A DNA stretch of 64,000 nt from Shinella curvata (GCF_022899935.1 NZ_JALJCJ010000001.1:1138053-1202052), one strand, 5' to 3'; counted from the first letter of the stretch, positions 36,979 to 46,305 are shown. Program-made: numbers and translations. The notes: a model not told the origin generated them from the sequence alone.

Positions 36979-37800
36979 ATGCGACTGAAAATCAGCCACA
37001 CGACCGAATATCACTATGACGACCCGGTGCAGTATTCACTGCAGCGGCTGCGGCTGACGCCGAAAAACCAGCCGGGCCAGATCGTGCGCGAGTGGAAAAC
37101 CACCGTTCACGGCGCCCGCCTGGAAGCGGGTTACACGGATCATTTCGGCAACCATGTCGATCTCGTCAGCACCAATGCCGAACAGGTGTCGATCCGCATC
37201 ATCGCCGAAGGTGAAGTGGAGACGCAGGATCGGGCCGGCGTCTTCGGCCCGCATCAGGGCTTCGTCCCGCTCTGGCTTTACCTCCGCGAGACGCCGCTGA
37301 CCAAAGCCGGCAAGCTCGTCCGCGACCTCGCCAAAGCCGCGACCGGAGACAATGAACTGGCGCGCATGCATGCCCTGATGGCCGCCATTCATGAAGGTGT
37401 TGAATATAAACCCGGAGAAACGGCTTCCGACACGACCGCTGAAGAGGCGCTGGAAAAGAAACAGGGCGTCTGCCAGGACCACGCCCATATCTTCCTGTCG
37501 GTTGCCCGCCATCTCGGCATCCCCGCCCGCTACGTCTCCGGCTATCTCCTGATGGACGCGCCGGACCAGACGGCAAGCCACGCCTGGGCCGAGGTACACC
37601 TGCAGGGCCTCGGCTGGGTCGGCTTCGACGCCGCCAACAAGATCTGCCCCGATGCACGTTATGTCCGCCTCTCGACCGGCCTCGACTATAACGACGCTGC
37701 CCCCATCTCCGGCATGGTGACGGGCAACGCCACGGAAACGATGAGCGTCGCCATCAAGGTGGAAACGGCAGGCCAGAGCCAGTCGCAAAGCCAAAGCTGA
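36979..37800 (+). CDS. transglutaminase-like cysteine protease family protein
   Basis: 273 aa. The N-terminal Bact_transglu_N segment (MRLKISHTTEYHYDDPVQYSLQRLRL) precedes the catalytic core with the Cys in EKKQGVCQDHAHIFLSVARHLGIPARYVSGYL, His in ASHAWAEVHLQGLGWVGFDAAN and Asp. It follows the alpha-E gene by 15 bp. The C terminus ends in a run of Ser/Gln repeats (QSQSQSQS). Likely a protease/amidase of the same system rather than a true cross-linker. The stop codon lies in the terminator stem. Confidence 0.9.
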   Translation: MRLKISHTTEYHYDDPVQYSLQRLRLTPKNQPGQIVREWKTTVHGARLEAGYTDHFGNHVDLVSTNAEQVSIRIIAEGEVETQDRAGVFGPHQGFVPLWLYLRETPLTKAGKLVRDLAKAATGDNELARMHALMAAIHEGVEYKPGETASDTTAEEALEKKQGVCQDHAHIFLSVARHLGIPARYVSGYLLMDAPDQTASHAWAEVHLQGLGWVGFDAANKICPDARYVRLSTGLDYNDAAPISGMVTGNATETMSVAIKVETAGQSQSQSQS

Positions 37801-37823
37801 CGGCAGCCGCAAACGGCTGCCGT
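37800..37823 (+). terminator. bidirectional terminator between transglutaminase and glycine-rich gene
   Basis: ACGGCAGCCG-CAAA-CGGCTGCCGT is a perfect 10-bp stem followed by CCTTTCG. It begins in the TGA of the transglutaminase gene and lies between two convergent genes. Confidence 0.75.
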
Positions 37824-37834
37824 CCTTTCGAGCA

Positions 37835-38770
37835 TCAACGCGATGCCGTTTCCAGCAGGCGGCAGAGCTTTACCAGCGCCGCATCGTAGCCGCCGCTGCC
37901 GATGCCGCGGCAACGCTTGAGCAACTGCTGGCGCTCGCTGCCCGGCAGTTGCGCGAAATCGCGGATAACATCACGGTCGGGGCGGGAGCCCGTGTTTCCA
38001 CCGCCGGGGGTGTTGCCGCCGTTGCCACCACCACCCGTTCCGCCGCCTCCGGTGTCACCACCCCCCGGATTGTTGCTGCCGTGGCCGCCATCCGAGCCGC
38101 CACCGGTGTTTCCACCGCCGAGGCCGACATCCACGCCGAGGCCGAGAAGACCGCCACCGCCCACATTGGCACCGACATTCGCAGAAAGCCCGCCGCTACC
38201 GCCCACCGTTGCGCGGGCATTGGCATCGAGCAAGCCTCTGGAGCCGCCAACATTGGCATTGACACCGGCATTCACGCCATTTCGTCCGCCGACCGACGCG
38301 CCGACCCCGACATTGGCAAGGCCGCGCGCGCCACCGACATTGGCGCCGACACCCGCATTCACACCGTTGCGACCGCCCACGGACGCGCCCACACCCGCAT
38401 TGGCAAGGCCGCGCGAACCGCCGACATTAGCGCCAACGCCGGCATTCACACCGTTGCGACCGCCCACGGACGCCCGCGCCCCGGCATTGGCCAGGCCTTT
38501 TGAGCCGCCGACATTCGCACCCACGCCAGCCTTGGCGCCGTTCTTGCCGCCGACGCTAGCGCCGACATTGGCATTCGCGAGACCTTTGCTGCCGCCGACA
38601 TTGGCGCTCACACCAGCCTTGACGCCGCCGATGCTTACACCGACGCCAACACCAAGACCGCCTCCCTTCTTGCCACGATCCGCCGCATGGACGGGCACGG
38701 CAAGAACGACCGCAGCCAAAAGGGCCGCAGAAAGCTTCGGGATCGATACACCGCGTGATGGTCCAGACAT
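37835..38770 (-). CDS. secreted glycine-rich protein with 29-residue tandem repeats
   Basis: 311 aa from the ATG at 38770 (GAAAGGGAGG upstream). A Sec signal peptide (LSAALLAAVVLAVPVHAA) is cleaved near residue 30. Residues 51-195 are five copies of a 29-residue repeat of the type AGVGANVGGSRGLANAGVGASVGGRNGV, then a Gly/Asn/Ser-rich linker (about 210-265, GGGNTGGGS-type) and a helical C-terminal domain with two cysteines (KRCRGIGSGGYDAALVKLC). Probably an extracellular or envelope protein with a stacked beta structure; family unknown to me. Upstream 38771-38975 is intergenic. Confidence 0.82.
   Translation of the reverse strand: MSGPSRGVSIPKLSAALLAAVVLAVPVHAADRGKKGGGLGVGVGVSIGGVKAGVSANVGGSKGLANANVGASVGGKNGAKAGVGANVGGSKGLANAGARASVGGRNGVNAGVGANVGGSRGLANAGVGASVGGRNGVNAGVGANVGGARGLANVGVGASVGGRNGVNAGVNANVGGSRGLLDANARATVGGSGGLSANVGANVGGGGLLGLGVDVGLGGGNTGGGSDGGHGSNNPGGGDTGGGGTGGGGNGGNTPGGGNTGSRPDRDVIRDFAQLPGSERQQLLKRCRGIGSGGYDAALVKLCRLLETASR
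38186..38620 (-). repeat. five-copy 87-bp tandem repeat in the glycine-rich gene
   Basis: The repeat unit is 87 bp (29 codons). Copies 2-4 are the most similar, in both codons and amino acids (alternating GANVGG and GASVGG every 14-15 residues); copies 1 and 5 have diverged, and a sixth is partial. Recent copy-number change by slippage or unequal recombination is likely. Confidence 0.75.
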
Positions 38771-38941
38771 GGAAACCTCCCTTTCAGTGGCCGGTCCGGA
38801 CGTGGACCGGTATCGCATGGGAAAGGAAGGCGATACGTTGGGAGTTCCTCGCGTGATGCGGCCAGTCGAAAACAAGGGAAAAGGAAAAGTTGCGTTCGCT
38901 GCACGAAACGCGGGCATCTGTTTCAAGACGATACAAATCGG

Positions 38942-39075
38942 GCACGGCCTTTGAAGCCGTGCCCTGGAGATCCTCGAGCATTTCCGGTGAAAACCGGATC
39001 ACCTGAAATACCCCATCCTTTTGTTTTGCCGCATTGTCCGATGCCGAAGCGATCACGCTTCGGCTGGAAATGCTC
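38942..39075. repeat. palindromic intergenic mosaic element (RIME-like)
   Basis: Within the 304-bp gap are a GGGCACGGC/GCCGTGCCC hairpin, TCCGGT-GAAA-ACCGGA (38983-38998) and CCGAAGCG-ATCA-CGCTTCGG (39044-39063). GAGCATTTCC (38976-38985) and GGAAATGCTC (39066-39075) form outer inverted arms bracketing the last two. This pattern is typical of the dispersed intergenic palindromes of Rhizobiaceae. The right end reaches the stop codon of the dehydratase gene. It may act as a terminator for that gene. The part from 38771 to 38941 is the upstream region of the glycine-rich gene with no clear motif. Confidence 0.6.
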
Positions 39076-40814
39076 TAGTGGCTGTCCTTGCCGACAGCGT
39101 TGCCGCGGCAGCCCTTGAGGAAGTCGAGATCGGCGCCGGTATCGGCACCCTGGACGTGCTGCTGGTGCAGCCAGGCATAACCCGACGTCGGCAGCTCATG
39201 GTTCGGCTTCCATTCGGCGAGACGGCGCGCCAGCTCTTCGTCGGAAATGTCGAGATGCAGGCGACGGTTCGGCACGTCGAGTTCGATCATGTCGCCATTC
39301 TTGACCACGGCCAGCGGGCCGCCGACGGCGGCTTCCGGCGAGGTGTGCAGCACGACGGTGCCGTAAGCCGTACCGGACATGCGGGCATCCGAGATGCGCA
39401 CCATGTCGGTGATGCCCTTCTTGAGCACCTTGGGCGGCAGGCCCATATTGCCGACTTCGGCCATGCCCGGATAGCCCTTGGGACCACAGTTCTTCATGAC
39501 CATGACGCAGGTCTCGTCGATGTCGAGATTATCGTCGTTGATCTTGGCCTTGTAGTCGTCGATATCCTCGAACACCACGGCGCGGCCGCGATGTGTCAGG
39601 AGATGCGGCGAGGCGGCGGACGGCTTCAGCACCGCGCCCTTCGGCGCGAGGTTGCCGCGCACGACGACGATACCGCCCGACTGTGTCAGCGCCTTTTCGG
39701 CCGGCAGGATGACGTCCTCGTTCCAGTTTACGACGTCCTTGACCTCGTTCCAGACGGTCTCGCCGGACACAGTGATCGCATCCTTGTGCAGGAGGCCCGC
39801 TTCGCCGAGACGCTTCAGCACGACGGGCAGGCCGCCGGCATAGAAGAACTCTTCCATCAGGTACTTGCCCGACGGCATGAGGTTGACGATGGTCGGCACG
39901 TCGCGGCCACAGCGGTCCCAATCGTCCAGCGTCAGGTCGATACCGACGCGGCCGGCCATGGCGAGCAGGTGGATGACGGCGTTGGTCGAGCCGCCGATGG
40001 CCGCATTGGTGCGGATGGCGTTCTCGAAGGCCTGCTTCGTCATAATGTCGGAGGGCTTCAGATCGTCCTTGACCATCTGCACGATGCGGCGGCCGGTGAG
40101 CTGCGCCATGACCTTGCGGCGGCTGTCGACGCCGGGAATGGCGGCATTGCCCGAGAGGGCCATGCCGAGCGCTTCGGCCATGGAGGCCATGGTGGAGGCC
40201 GTGCCCATCGTGTTGCAGGTGCCGGAGGAGCGGCTCATCGAGGCTTCGGCCTCGAGGAACTCTTCCTGCGTCATCTCGCCGGCCTTCACCATCTCGGAGA
40301 ACTTCCAGAGATGCGTGCCGGAGCCGACGCGCTCGCCGCGGAAGTAACCGTTCAGCATCGGGCCGCCGGTGACGACGATCGACGGCAGGTCGACGGAGGC
40401 GGCCGCCATGATCAGCGACGGCGTTGTCTTGTCGCAGCCGACCATCAGAACGCAGCCATCCATCGGCTGGCCGCGAATGGTTTCCTCGATGGCGAGGGCC
40501 GCAAGGTTGCGGTACATCATCGCCGTCGGGCGGAAGGTGTTTTCCGAGGCTGAGAAGACGGGCACTTCCATCGGGAACCCGCCGGCCTCCCAGATACCGG
40601 CCTTCACCTTTTCGGCCAGCTCGCGCAGATGGCCGTTGCACGGCGTCATGTCCGACCAGGTGTTGAGAATGCCGATAACCGGGCGCCCGTCGAACAGGTC
40701 GTGCGGGTATCCCTGGTTCTTCATCCAGCCACGGTGATAGATCACGTCACGGCTGGTGCCGCCGTACCATTCCTGAGACCGCAGCCTGCGCGGCCATTCC
40801 GCTTTCTTCGTCAT
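39075..40814 (-). CDS. L-arabinonate dehydratase (IlvD/Edd family)
   Basis: 579 aa. Cysteines expected to bind the [2Fe-2S] cluster are present at 59 (DMTPCNGH), 127 (VGCDKTTPS) and 200 (SSGTCNTMGTAS), the same positions as in the characterised Rhizobium leguminosarum L-arabinonate dehydratase, and the start MTKKAEWPRRLRSQEWYGGT also agrees. It forms 2-keto-3-deoxy-L-arabonate from L-arabinonate. The ATG at 40814 fits; the frame extends further upstream without homology. It is the last gene of a chvE-gguAB-gguC-aldehyde dehydrogenase-dehydratase run. Confidence 0.9.
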   Translation of the reverse strand: MTKKAEWPRRLRSQEWYGGTSRDVIYHRGWMKNQGYPHDLFDGRPVIGILNTWSDMTPCNGHLRELAEKVKAGIWEAGGFPMEVPVFSASENTFRPTAMMYRNLAALAIEETIRGQPMDGCVLMVGCDKTTPSLIMAAASVDLPSIVVTGGPMLNGYFRGERVGSGTHLWKFSEMVKAGEMTQEEFLEAEASMSRSSGTCNTMGTASTMASMAEALGMALSGNAAIPGVDSRRKVMAQLTGRRIVQMVKDDLKPSDIMTKQAFENAIRTNAAIGGSTNAVIHLLAMAGRVGIDLTLDDWDRCGRDVPTIVNLMPSGKYLMEEFFYAGGLPVVLKRLGEAGLLHKDAITVSGETVWNEVKDVVNWNEDVILPAEKALTQSGGIVVVRGNLAPKGAVLKPSAASPHLLTHRGRAVVFEDIDDYKAKINDDNLDIDETCVMVMKNCGPKGYPGMAEVGNMGLPPKVLKKGITDMVRISDARMSGTAYGTVVLHTSPEAAVGGPLAVVKNGDMIELDVPNRRLHLDISDEELARRLAEWKPNHELPTSGYAWLHQQHVQGADTGADLDFLKGCRGNAVGKDSH

Positions 40815-40860
40815 CTTTCCAGTCCTCGAAGGGACCACCCGCGACCGGGCGGCCTTTGTC

Positions 40861-42294
40861 TCACGCCAGGGTGTAGGCGGTCTTGACGGTTGTGTAGAAT
40901 TCGTTGGCGTATTTGCCCTGCTCGCGCGAGCCGTGCGACGAGCCCTTGCGGCCGCCGAAGGGCACATGGAAATCGACGCCTGCCGTCGGCAGGTTGACCA
41001 TCACCATGCCGGCCTCGGCATTGCGCTTGAAATGCGTCGCGTGCTTGAGGCTGGTCGTCGCGATTCCCGAGGACAGGCCGAAGGGCGTATCGTTGGCAAT
41101 CGACAGCGCTTCCTCGTAGTCCTTGACGCGGATGACCGCGGCGACGGGGCCGAAGATTTCTTCGCGCGAGATGCGCATGTCATTGGTCGCCTCGGTGAAG
41201 AGCGCCGGTGCGAGGTAAAAGCCGGGCGTGTCGCGCTTCAGAAGCTCGCCGCCGAAGGCGAGCCTGGCGCCCTCCTTCTGACCGATCTCGATATAGTCCG
41301 TGTCCTGCTTGAGCTGGCTCTGATCGACGACCGGGCCGATATGCGTGCCGGCCTTCAGCGCATCGTCAACGACAACGCTCTTCAGCCGTTCGCCGACGGC
41401 GGCGACGAAGCGATCATGGATGCCTTCCGTGACGATGACGCGCGAGGAGGCCGTGCAGCGCTGGCCGGTGGAGAAGAAGGCTGAGTTTACGGTGGCTTCT
41501 ACGGCCACGGCGAGATCCGCATCGTCGAGCACGACGAAGGGGTTCTTGCCGCCCATTTCCAGCTGGTACTTGCGGTTATGCTCGACGGAGGCGAGCGCCA
41601 CACGCCGGCCCGTACCGGTGGAGCCGGTGAAGGTGATGGCGTTGACGTCTGGGCTGTCGAGCATGGTCTGGCCGACGATGGAGCCCTTGCCCATGACGAG
41701 GTTCAGCACACCCTTCGGCAGGCCGGCGCGCACCAGGATATCGACGATCGCCCACGAACAGCCGGGCACCAGTTCGGCCGGCTTGAAGACGACGGTGTTG
41801 CCGTAGCAGAGCGCGGGCGCGATCTTCCAGGCGGGAATTGCGATCGGGAAATTCCATGGCGTGATGATGCCGACGACACCGACCGGCTCACGGGTGATCT
41901 CCACACCGATATTCGGCCGCACCGAGGGCAGCGTCTCGCCGGCAAGGCGCAGACATTCACCGGCAAAGAAATCAAAAATCTGGCCGGCGCGCACGGTCTC
42001 GCCGATGCCTTCCGCCAGCGTCTTGCCCTCTTCGCGTGACAGCAGACGGCCAAGCTCGTCCTTGCGGGCGAGGATCTCGTCGGCCGTCTTGCGCAGGATG
42101 GCGTGGCGCTCGAGGATGCCGGAGCGCGACCAGGCCGGGAAGGCTGCCTTGGCCGCGGCAATCGCCGTCTTGGTATCCTCGACGGAGGCGCGGGCATACT
42201 GGCCGACGACATCGCCCGTGTTCGACGGGTTGATGTTCTCGATGGCATCGGAGCCGACCCATTCGCCGGCAATCAGGTTCTGGTGGATGGTCAT
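40861..42294 (-). CDS. aldehyde dehydrogenase, probable alpha-ketoglutarate-semialdehyde dehydrogenase
   Basis: 477 aa. Catalytic Cys280 (FFSTGQRCTASSRV), Glu246 (YQLEMGGKNP), and the NAD(P) loop FTGSTGTGRRVA are complete. Sequence type and neighbourhood match the 2,5-dioxovalerate dehydrogenases that finish the non-phosphorylative pentose pathways, giving 2-oxoglutarate. The start MTIHQNLIAGEWVG is normal. It lies between gguC and the dehydratase on the same strand, 23 and 46 bp apart. Confidence 0.9.
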   Translation of the reverse strand: MTIHQNLIAGEWVGSDAIENINPSNTGDVVGQYARASVEDTKTAIAAAKAAFPAWSRSGILERHAILRKTADEILARKDELGRLLSREEGKTLAEGIGETVRAGQIFDFFAGECLRLAGETLPSVRPNIGVEITREPVGVVGIITPWNFPIAIPAWKIAPALCYGNTVVFKPAELVPGCSWAIVDILVRAGLPKGVLNLVMGKGSIVGQTMLDSPDVNAITFTGSTGTGRRVALASVEHNRKYQLEMGGKNPFVVLDDADLAVAVEATVNSAFFSTGQRCTASSRVIVTEGIHDRFVAAVGERLKSVVVDDALKAGTHIGPVVDQSQLKQDTDYIEIGQKEGARLAFGGELLKRDTPGFYLAPALFTEATNDMRISREEIFGPVAAVIRVKDYEEALSIANDTPFGLSSGIATTSLKHATHFKRNAEAGMVMVNLPTAGVDFHVPFGGRKGSSHGSREQGKYANEFYTTVKTAYTLA

Positions 42295-42317
42295 GGCCTC
42301 AGCCTCCTGTCCGTCAC

Positions 42318-43313
42318 TTACAACTGGCGGATTTCGATCTCTTCTTCCCTGGCAATCGCCAAGGGATTGCGCAGCGGCAGACCGAAACCATCCGCGCCGA
42401 TCTCGAACACATCGCCCTCTTCCGTGCGGATGCCGTCACCGAAGGACAGCGTCGCCGTGCCGAACATGTGGACATGGATATCGCCCGGTGTGCGGAACAG
42501 GCCGTATTTGAAATGGTGGTATTCGAGATTGGCGAAGGTATGCGACATGTTCGCCTCGCCGGAGACGAAGGGCTTTTCCCAGAGAACCTTGCCGCCGCGC
42601 ACGATGCGCGAGAAGCCGCGGATATCGTCCGGCGCCGCACCCACGCGGATTTCCGGGCCAAAGCTCGCCTGGCGCAGCTTGGAATGGGCAAGGTAGAGAT
42701 AGTTGATGCGCTCGGTCACATGGTCGGAGAACTCGTTCGACACGGCAAAGCCGATGCGGAACGGCGAACCATCGGCGGCGATGACATAGATGCCAGCCAT
42801 TTCCGGCTCCTCACCGCCATCCAGCGCGAAGGAAGGAGACGTCAGCGCCGAGCCGGGGGCGACGGCCTGGGTGCCGTTGCCCTTGTAGAACCATTCCGGC
42901 TGAACGCCCTTCTCGCCGGCCTTCGGCTTGCCGTTCTCCAGGCCCATGCGGAACATTTTCATGGAATCCGTCAGCGTCTCTTCCGCGGCTTCCGAGGTCT
43001 TCTTGTGCATGGAATCGCGCGTCGCGGCAGAGCCGAGATGGGTGAGGCCCGTGCCCGTCAGATGCAGATGCGCAGCGTCCGGATGGGTGATCGGCGAGAG
43101 CAGGCGGCCATCGACATAGGCGGCCTCCAGATCAACTTCGTCGCCGAGACCCTTGGCCTCGATAGCGGCCTTCAGCGATCGGCCGCTGTTGGCGGCTTCC
43201 AGCGCCAGCGCGTAGACGCTTGTCGCACCGTTGACGACGCGGCCCTTGCCGCCCTCTTCCCGCACGACGACGGCGATCGAGCCATCAGCCTTTGCTACCT
43301 GCGAAATCAGCAT
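42318..43313 (-). CDS. gguC: GguC/AraD1-family protein (FAH fold), probable 2-keto-3-deoxy-L-arabonate dehydratase
   Basis: 331 aa from the ATG at 43313 (AAGGAAACGG upstream). C-terminal FAH-like region includes GIYVIAADGSPFRIGFAVSNEFSDH, LRQASFGPEI and DIHVHMFGTATLSFGDGI. Such FAH-fold proteins (XylX in Caulobacter, AraD1) dehydrate 2-keto-3-deoxy acids. Here the enzyme lies between the transporter and the aldehyde dehydrogenase, which fits the missing middle step from 2-keto-3-deoxy-L-arabonate to the semialdehyde. In Agrobacterium it is GguC of the chvE-gguABC locus. Activity is inferred. Confidence 0.8.
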   Translation of the reverse strand: MLISQVAKADGSIAVVVREEGGKGRVVNGATSVYALALEAANSGRSLKAAIEAKGLGDEVDLEAAYVDGRLLSPITHPDAAHLHLTGTGLTHLGSAATRDSMHKKTSEAAEETLTDSMKMFRMGLENGKPKAGEKGVQPEWFYKGNGTQAVAPGSALTSPSFALDGGEEPEMAGIYVIAADGSPFRIGFAVSNEFSDHVTERINYLYLAHSKLRQASFGPEIRVGAAPDDIRGFSRIVRGGKVLWEKPFVSGEANMSHTFANLEYHHFKYGLFRTPGDIHVHMFGTATLSFGDGIRTEEGDVFEIGADGFGLPLRNPLAIAREEEIEIRQL

Positions 43314-43440
43314 TTCCGTTTCCTTCCTGAGGTCGGCGCCGGTCAAAGCTCCGCTGCTGCGGCGGACAGGCGTCACCACACTGGCCGCACCGGCGACCGG
43401 TCAAACTCTTCTGCAATCGGGTGGGTGACCGGTTTCCCGG

Positions 43441-44649
43441 TCAGCCCTTGTTCTTGTTGTAGACGTCGAAGAACACGGCAGCGAGCAGCACCAGACCCTT
43501 GATGAGCTGCTGGTAGTCGATGCCGATGCCCATGATCGACATGCCGTTGTTCATCACGCCCATGATGAAGGCGCCGATGACCGCGCCGGTGATCTTGCCC
43601 ACGCCGCCGGATGCAGAGGCGCCGCCGATGAAGCAGGCCGCGATCACGTCGAGTTCGAAGCCCACGCCGGCCTTCGGCGTCGCCGAGTTGAGGCGGGCAG
43701 CGATGATCATGCCAGCGAGCGCCGCAAGCGCACCCATATTGACAAAGGTGTAGAAGGTCAGCCGCTCGGTGTTGATGCCCGAAAGCTTCGCGGCCTTCTC
43801 GTTGCCGCCCATGGCGTAGATACGCCGGCCGATCGTCGTGCGGGTCGTCACGAAAGCGTAGAGCGCGATCAGCAGGCCCATGATGACGAGAACGTTCGGC
43901 AGGCCGCGATAGGTCGAAAGCTGGAAGCCGATGAAGATCGCAACCACGCCGATGATCGCCATCTGCACGGCGAAGAAGCCGAAGGGCTCGTTCTCCGTTT
44001 CGTTGGCGGCGTTGAGACGCCGCTCACGCAGGCCGGCATAGAAGGCATAACCGACAAGCAGCAGCACGGCGACGAGCGCGACATAGTTCTTGATCAGGCT
44101 GGTCGAGGGATCCGTGATCGACAGGAAGTCCGGCACGAAGCCCGTCGACAGAACCTGGAATTCCTTCGGGAACGGACCGACCGGGCGACCCGACAGCACG
44201 ACATAGGTCATGCCGCGGAAAACCAGCATGCCCGCGAGCGTCACGATGAAGGACGGGATCTTCTGGTAGGCGACCCAGTAGCCCTGCGCCGCGCCCATGA
44301 TGGCGCCCATCAGGATGGCGAGCGGCACGACGACGATGGCCGGCAGCCCCCATTTCACCAGCATGATCGCCGACATCGCCCCGATGAAGGCGACGATGGA
44401 GCCGACGGACAGGTCGATATGTCCCGCCACGATGATCAGCAGCATTCCCAGCGCCATGATGACGATGAAGGAGTTCTGCAGCACGAGATTGGTGATATTG
44501 ACGGGACGGAACAGCACGCCGTTCGTAATGACCTGGAAGAAGATCATGATCACCACGAGTGCGACCAGCAGGCCGTATTCGCGGATGTTCTTCTTGAGAT
44601 ATTCCCCCACCGAAGGCTGGGTCGTCTTGGTCGCGGTATCGGTGGACAT
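43441..44649 (-). CDS. gguB: sugar ABC transporter permease
   Basis: 402 aa with about ten or more hydrophobic segments; a long cytoplasmic insert after residue 210 (RRLNAANETENEP) is typical of GguB/XylH-like permeases. The EAA-like loop GGNEKAAKLSGINTERLTF is visible. Together with GguA and the binding protein ChvE it imports galactose, arabinose and related sugars. Its ATG overlaps the gguA stop by one base as TAATG. Confidence 0.93.
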   Translation of the reverse strand: MSTDTATKTTQPSVGEYLKKNIREYGLLVALVVIMIFFQVITNGVLFRPVNITNLVLQNSFIVIMALGMLLIIVAGHIDLSVGSIVAFIGAMSAIMLVKWGLPAIVVVPLAILMGAIMGAAQGYWVAYQKIPSFIVTLAGMLVFRGMTYVVLSGRPVGPFPKEFQVLSTGFVPDFLSITDPSTSLIKNYVALVAVLLLVGYAFYAGLRERRLNAANETENEPFGFFAVQMAIIGVVAIFIGFQLSTYRGLPNVLVIMGLLIALYAFVTTRTTIGRRIYAMGGNEKAAKLSGINTERLTFYTFVNMGALAALAGMIIAARLNSATPKAGVGFELDVIAACFIGGASASGGVGKITGAVIGAFIMGVMNNGMSIMGIGIDYQQLIKGLVLLAAVFFDVYNKNKG

Positions 44650-46184
44650 TAGTGTTTCTCCCCGGAGCGCATGATGGCGCGCATGATGGATTCCTGGCTT
44701 GCTTCCGCCTTCGAAAGCTCGGCCACGATGCGTCCTTCGTTCATGACATAGATGCGATCGCAGGTCCCGAGCAGTTCCGGCATCTCTGACGAGATCATCA
44801 GGATGCCCTTGCCCTCGGCGGCAAGCTGGTTGATGATGGAATAGATTTCGAACTTGGCGCCGACATCGATGCCGCGCGTCGGTTCATCGAGGATCAGCAC
44901 CTCGGGATTGGTGAAAAGCCACTTGGACAGCACGACCTTCTGCTGGTTGCCGCCCGAAAGATTGACCGTTTCCTGATAGATCGAATGCGAGCGGATGCGC
45001 AGCTTCGAGCGATAGTCGGAGGCCACCTTGGCTTCCTGCCGGTCGTTGATGACCATGTTCGACGACACGCCATCGAGATTGGAGAGCGTCGTGTTGTGCA
45101 TGATGTTGTTGATCAGCACGAGGCCGAGATGTTTGCGGTCCTCGGTGACATAGGCGAGGCCGGCATCGATCGCCTTGGGGATCGTGCTGACATCGACAGG
45201 CTTGCCACGCATGGAGACGTCGCCGGTGATCTTGTGGCCCCAGCTCTTGCCGAAAATGCTCATCGCCGTTTCGGTGCGGCCGGCACCCATCAGGCCGGCA
45301 ATGCCGACGACTTCGCCGGCGCGCACCGTGAAGCTCACGTCATGCAGGAACTGGCGGTCGCGGTGATGCTGGTGATAGACGTTCCAGTTCTTCACCTCCA
45401 GCAGCGTCTCGCCGATCTTCGGCTCGCGCGCCGGATAGCGGTCTTCCATCTCGCGGCCGACCATGCCCTTGATGATGCGGTCTTCAGAGATATCCTCGTG
45501 ATGACAGTCCAGCGTTTCCACCGTGCCGCCGTCGCGCAGGATGGTGATCTGGTCGGCGACCTTTTTGATCTCGTTCAGCTTGTGCGAGATGATGATCGAG
45601 GTCATGCCCTGCGTGCGGAACTCCATGAGCAGCTTCAGGAGCGCGTCGGAGTCCTTTTCGTTGAGCGAGGCGGTCGGCTCATCGAGGATGAGCAGGCGCA
45701 CCTTCTTGGACAGCGCCTTGGCGATTTCCACCAGCTGCTGCTTGCCCACACCGATATCGGTGATCAGCGTTCCCGGTGAGTCCTTGAGACCCACCTTGTC
45801 GAGCAGTTCCTGCGTGCGGCGGAAGGTCTGCTTCCAGTCGATAACGCCCTTGGTGGCGACCTCGTTTCCGAGGAAGATGTTCTCGGCAATCGACAGAAGC
45901 GGCACCAGCGCCAGCTCCTGATGGATGATGATGATGCCGAGATGCTCGCTGTCGGAGATCGTGGAAAAGTGACGGACCTGGCCGTCGAAATGGATTTCAC
46001 CCTCGTAGGAGCCGGCCGGATAGACGCCGCTCAACACTTTCATGAGGGTGGATTTGCCGGCGCCGTTTTCACCGACAAGGGCGTGAATCTCGCCTTCGCG
46101 GACCTTCAGGTTGACGTTGTCGAGCGCCTTTACGCCCGGGAACGTCTTCGTGATGCCACGCATTTCGAGAAGGGTCTTGCTCAT
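44649..46184 (-). CDS. gguA: sugar ABC transporter ATP-binding protein
   Basis: 511 aa, a fused double nucleotide-binding protein of the CUT2/XylG type. First Walker [10 protein letters not shown] (38-46), Walker [12 protein letters not shown], second half with GLMGAGRTE instead of a normal Walker A, and [15 protein letters not shown] signature. Between it and chvE lies a strong 10-bp hairpin (46262-46286), probably reducing ATPase and permease expression relative to the binding protein. Confidence 0.94.
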   Translation of the reverse strand: MSKTLLEMRGITKTFPGVKALDNVNLKVREGEIHALVGENGAGKSTLMKVLSGVYPAGSYEGEIHFDGQVRHFSTISDSEHLGIIIIHQELALVPLLSIAENIFLGNEVATKGVIDWKQTFRRTQELLDKVGLKDSPGTLITDIGVGKQQLVEIAKALSKKVRLLILDEPTASLNEKDSDALLKLLMEFRTQGMTSIIISHKLNEIKKVADQITILRDGGTVETLDCHHEDISEDRIIKGMVGREMEDRYPAREPKIGETLLEVKNWNVYHQHHRDRQFLHDVSFTVRAGEVVGIAGLMGAGRTETAMSIFGKSWGHKITGDVSMRGKPVDVSTIPKAIDAGLAYVTEDRKHLGLVLINNIMHNTTLSNLDGVSSNMVINDRQEAKVASDYRSKLRIRSHSIYQETVNLSGGNQQKVVLSKWLFTNPEVLILDEPTRGIDVGAKFEIYSIINQLAAEGKGILMISSEMPELLGTCDRIYVMNEGRIVAELSKAEASQESIMRAIMRSGEKH

Positions 46185-46261
46185 ATACCAGTTTCCAGCG
46201 GCCAGTGATCGCCCTTCGACAGGGAGACTGAGCCTATTCGCTCTGCGATCCGGAGAAAAGA

Positions 46262-46286
46262 GGGTTCGCGCTCTCGGCGCGAACCC
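46262..46286 (-). terminator. attenuating hairpin between chvE and gguA
   Basis: GGGTTCGCGC-TCTCG-GCGCGAACCC, a perfect 10-bp stem, followed on the minus strand by TCTTTTCTCC. In binding-protein transporters such hairpins commonly allow partial termination or mRNA protection after the binding-protein gene. Confidence 0.65.
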
Positions 46287-46305
46287 CGGAGAGATTTGAG
46301 AACGA

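Noticed and set aside
38186-38620. Regular repeats considered as a CRISPR array
   Set aside because: Units are contiguous 87-bp coding repeats in frame with the glycine-rich protein; there are no unique spacers.
39075-40814. Dihydroxy-acid dehydratase (ilvD) or phosphogluconate dehydratase (edd)
   Set aside because: Same superfamily, but length, Cys positions, N terminus and the surrounding sugar genes match L-arabinonate dehydratase.
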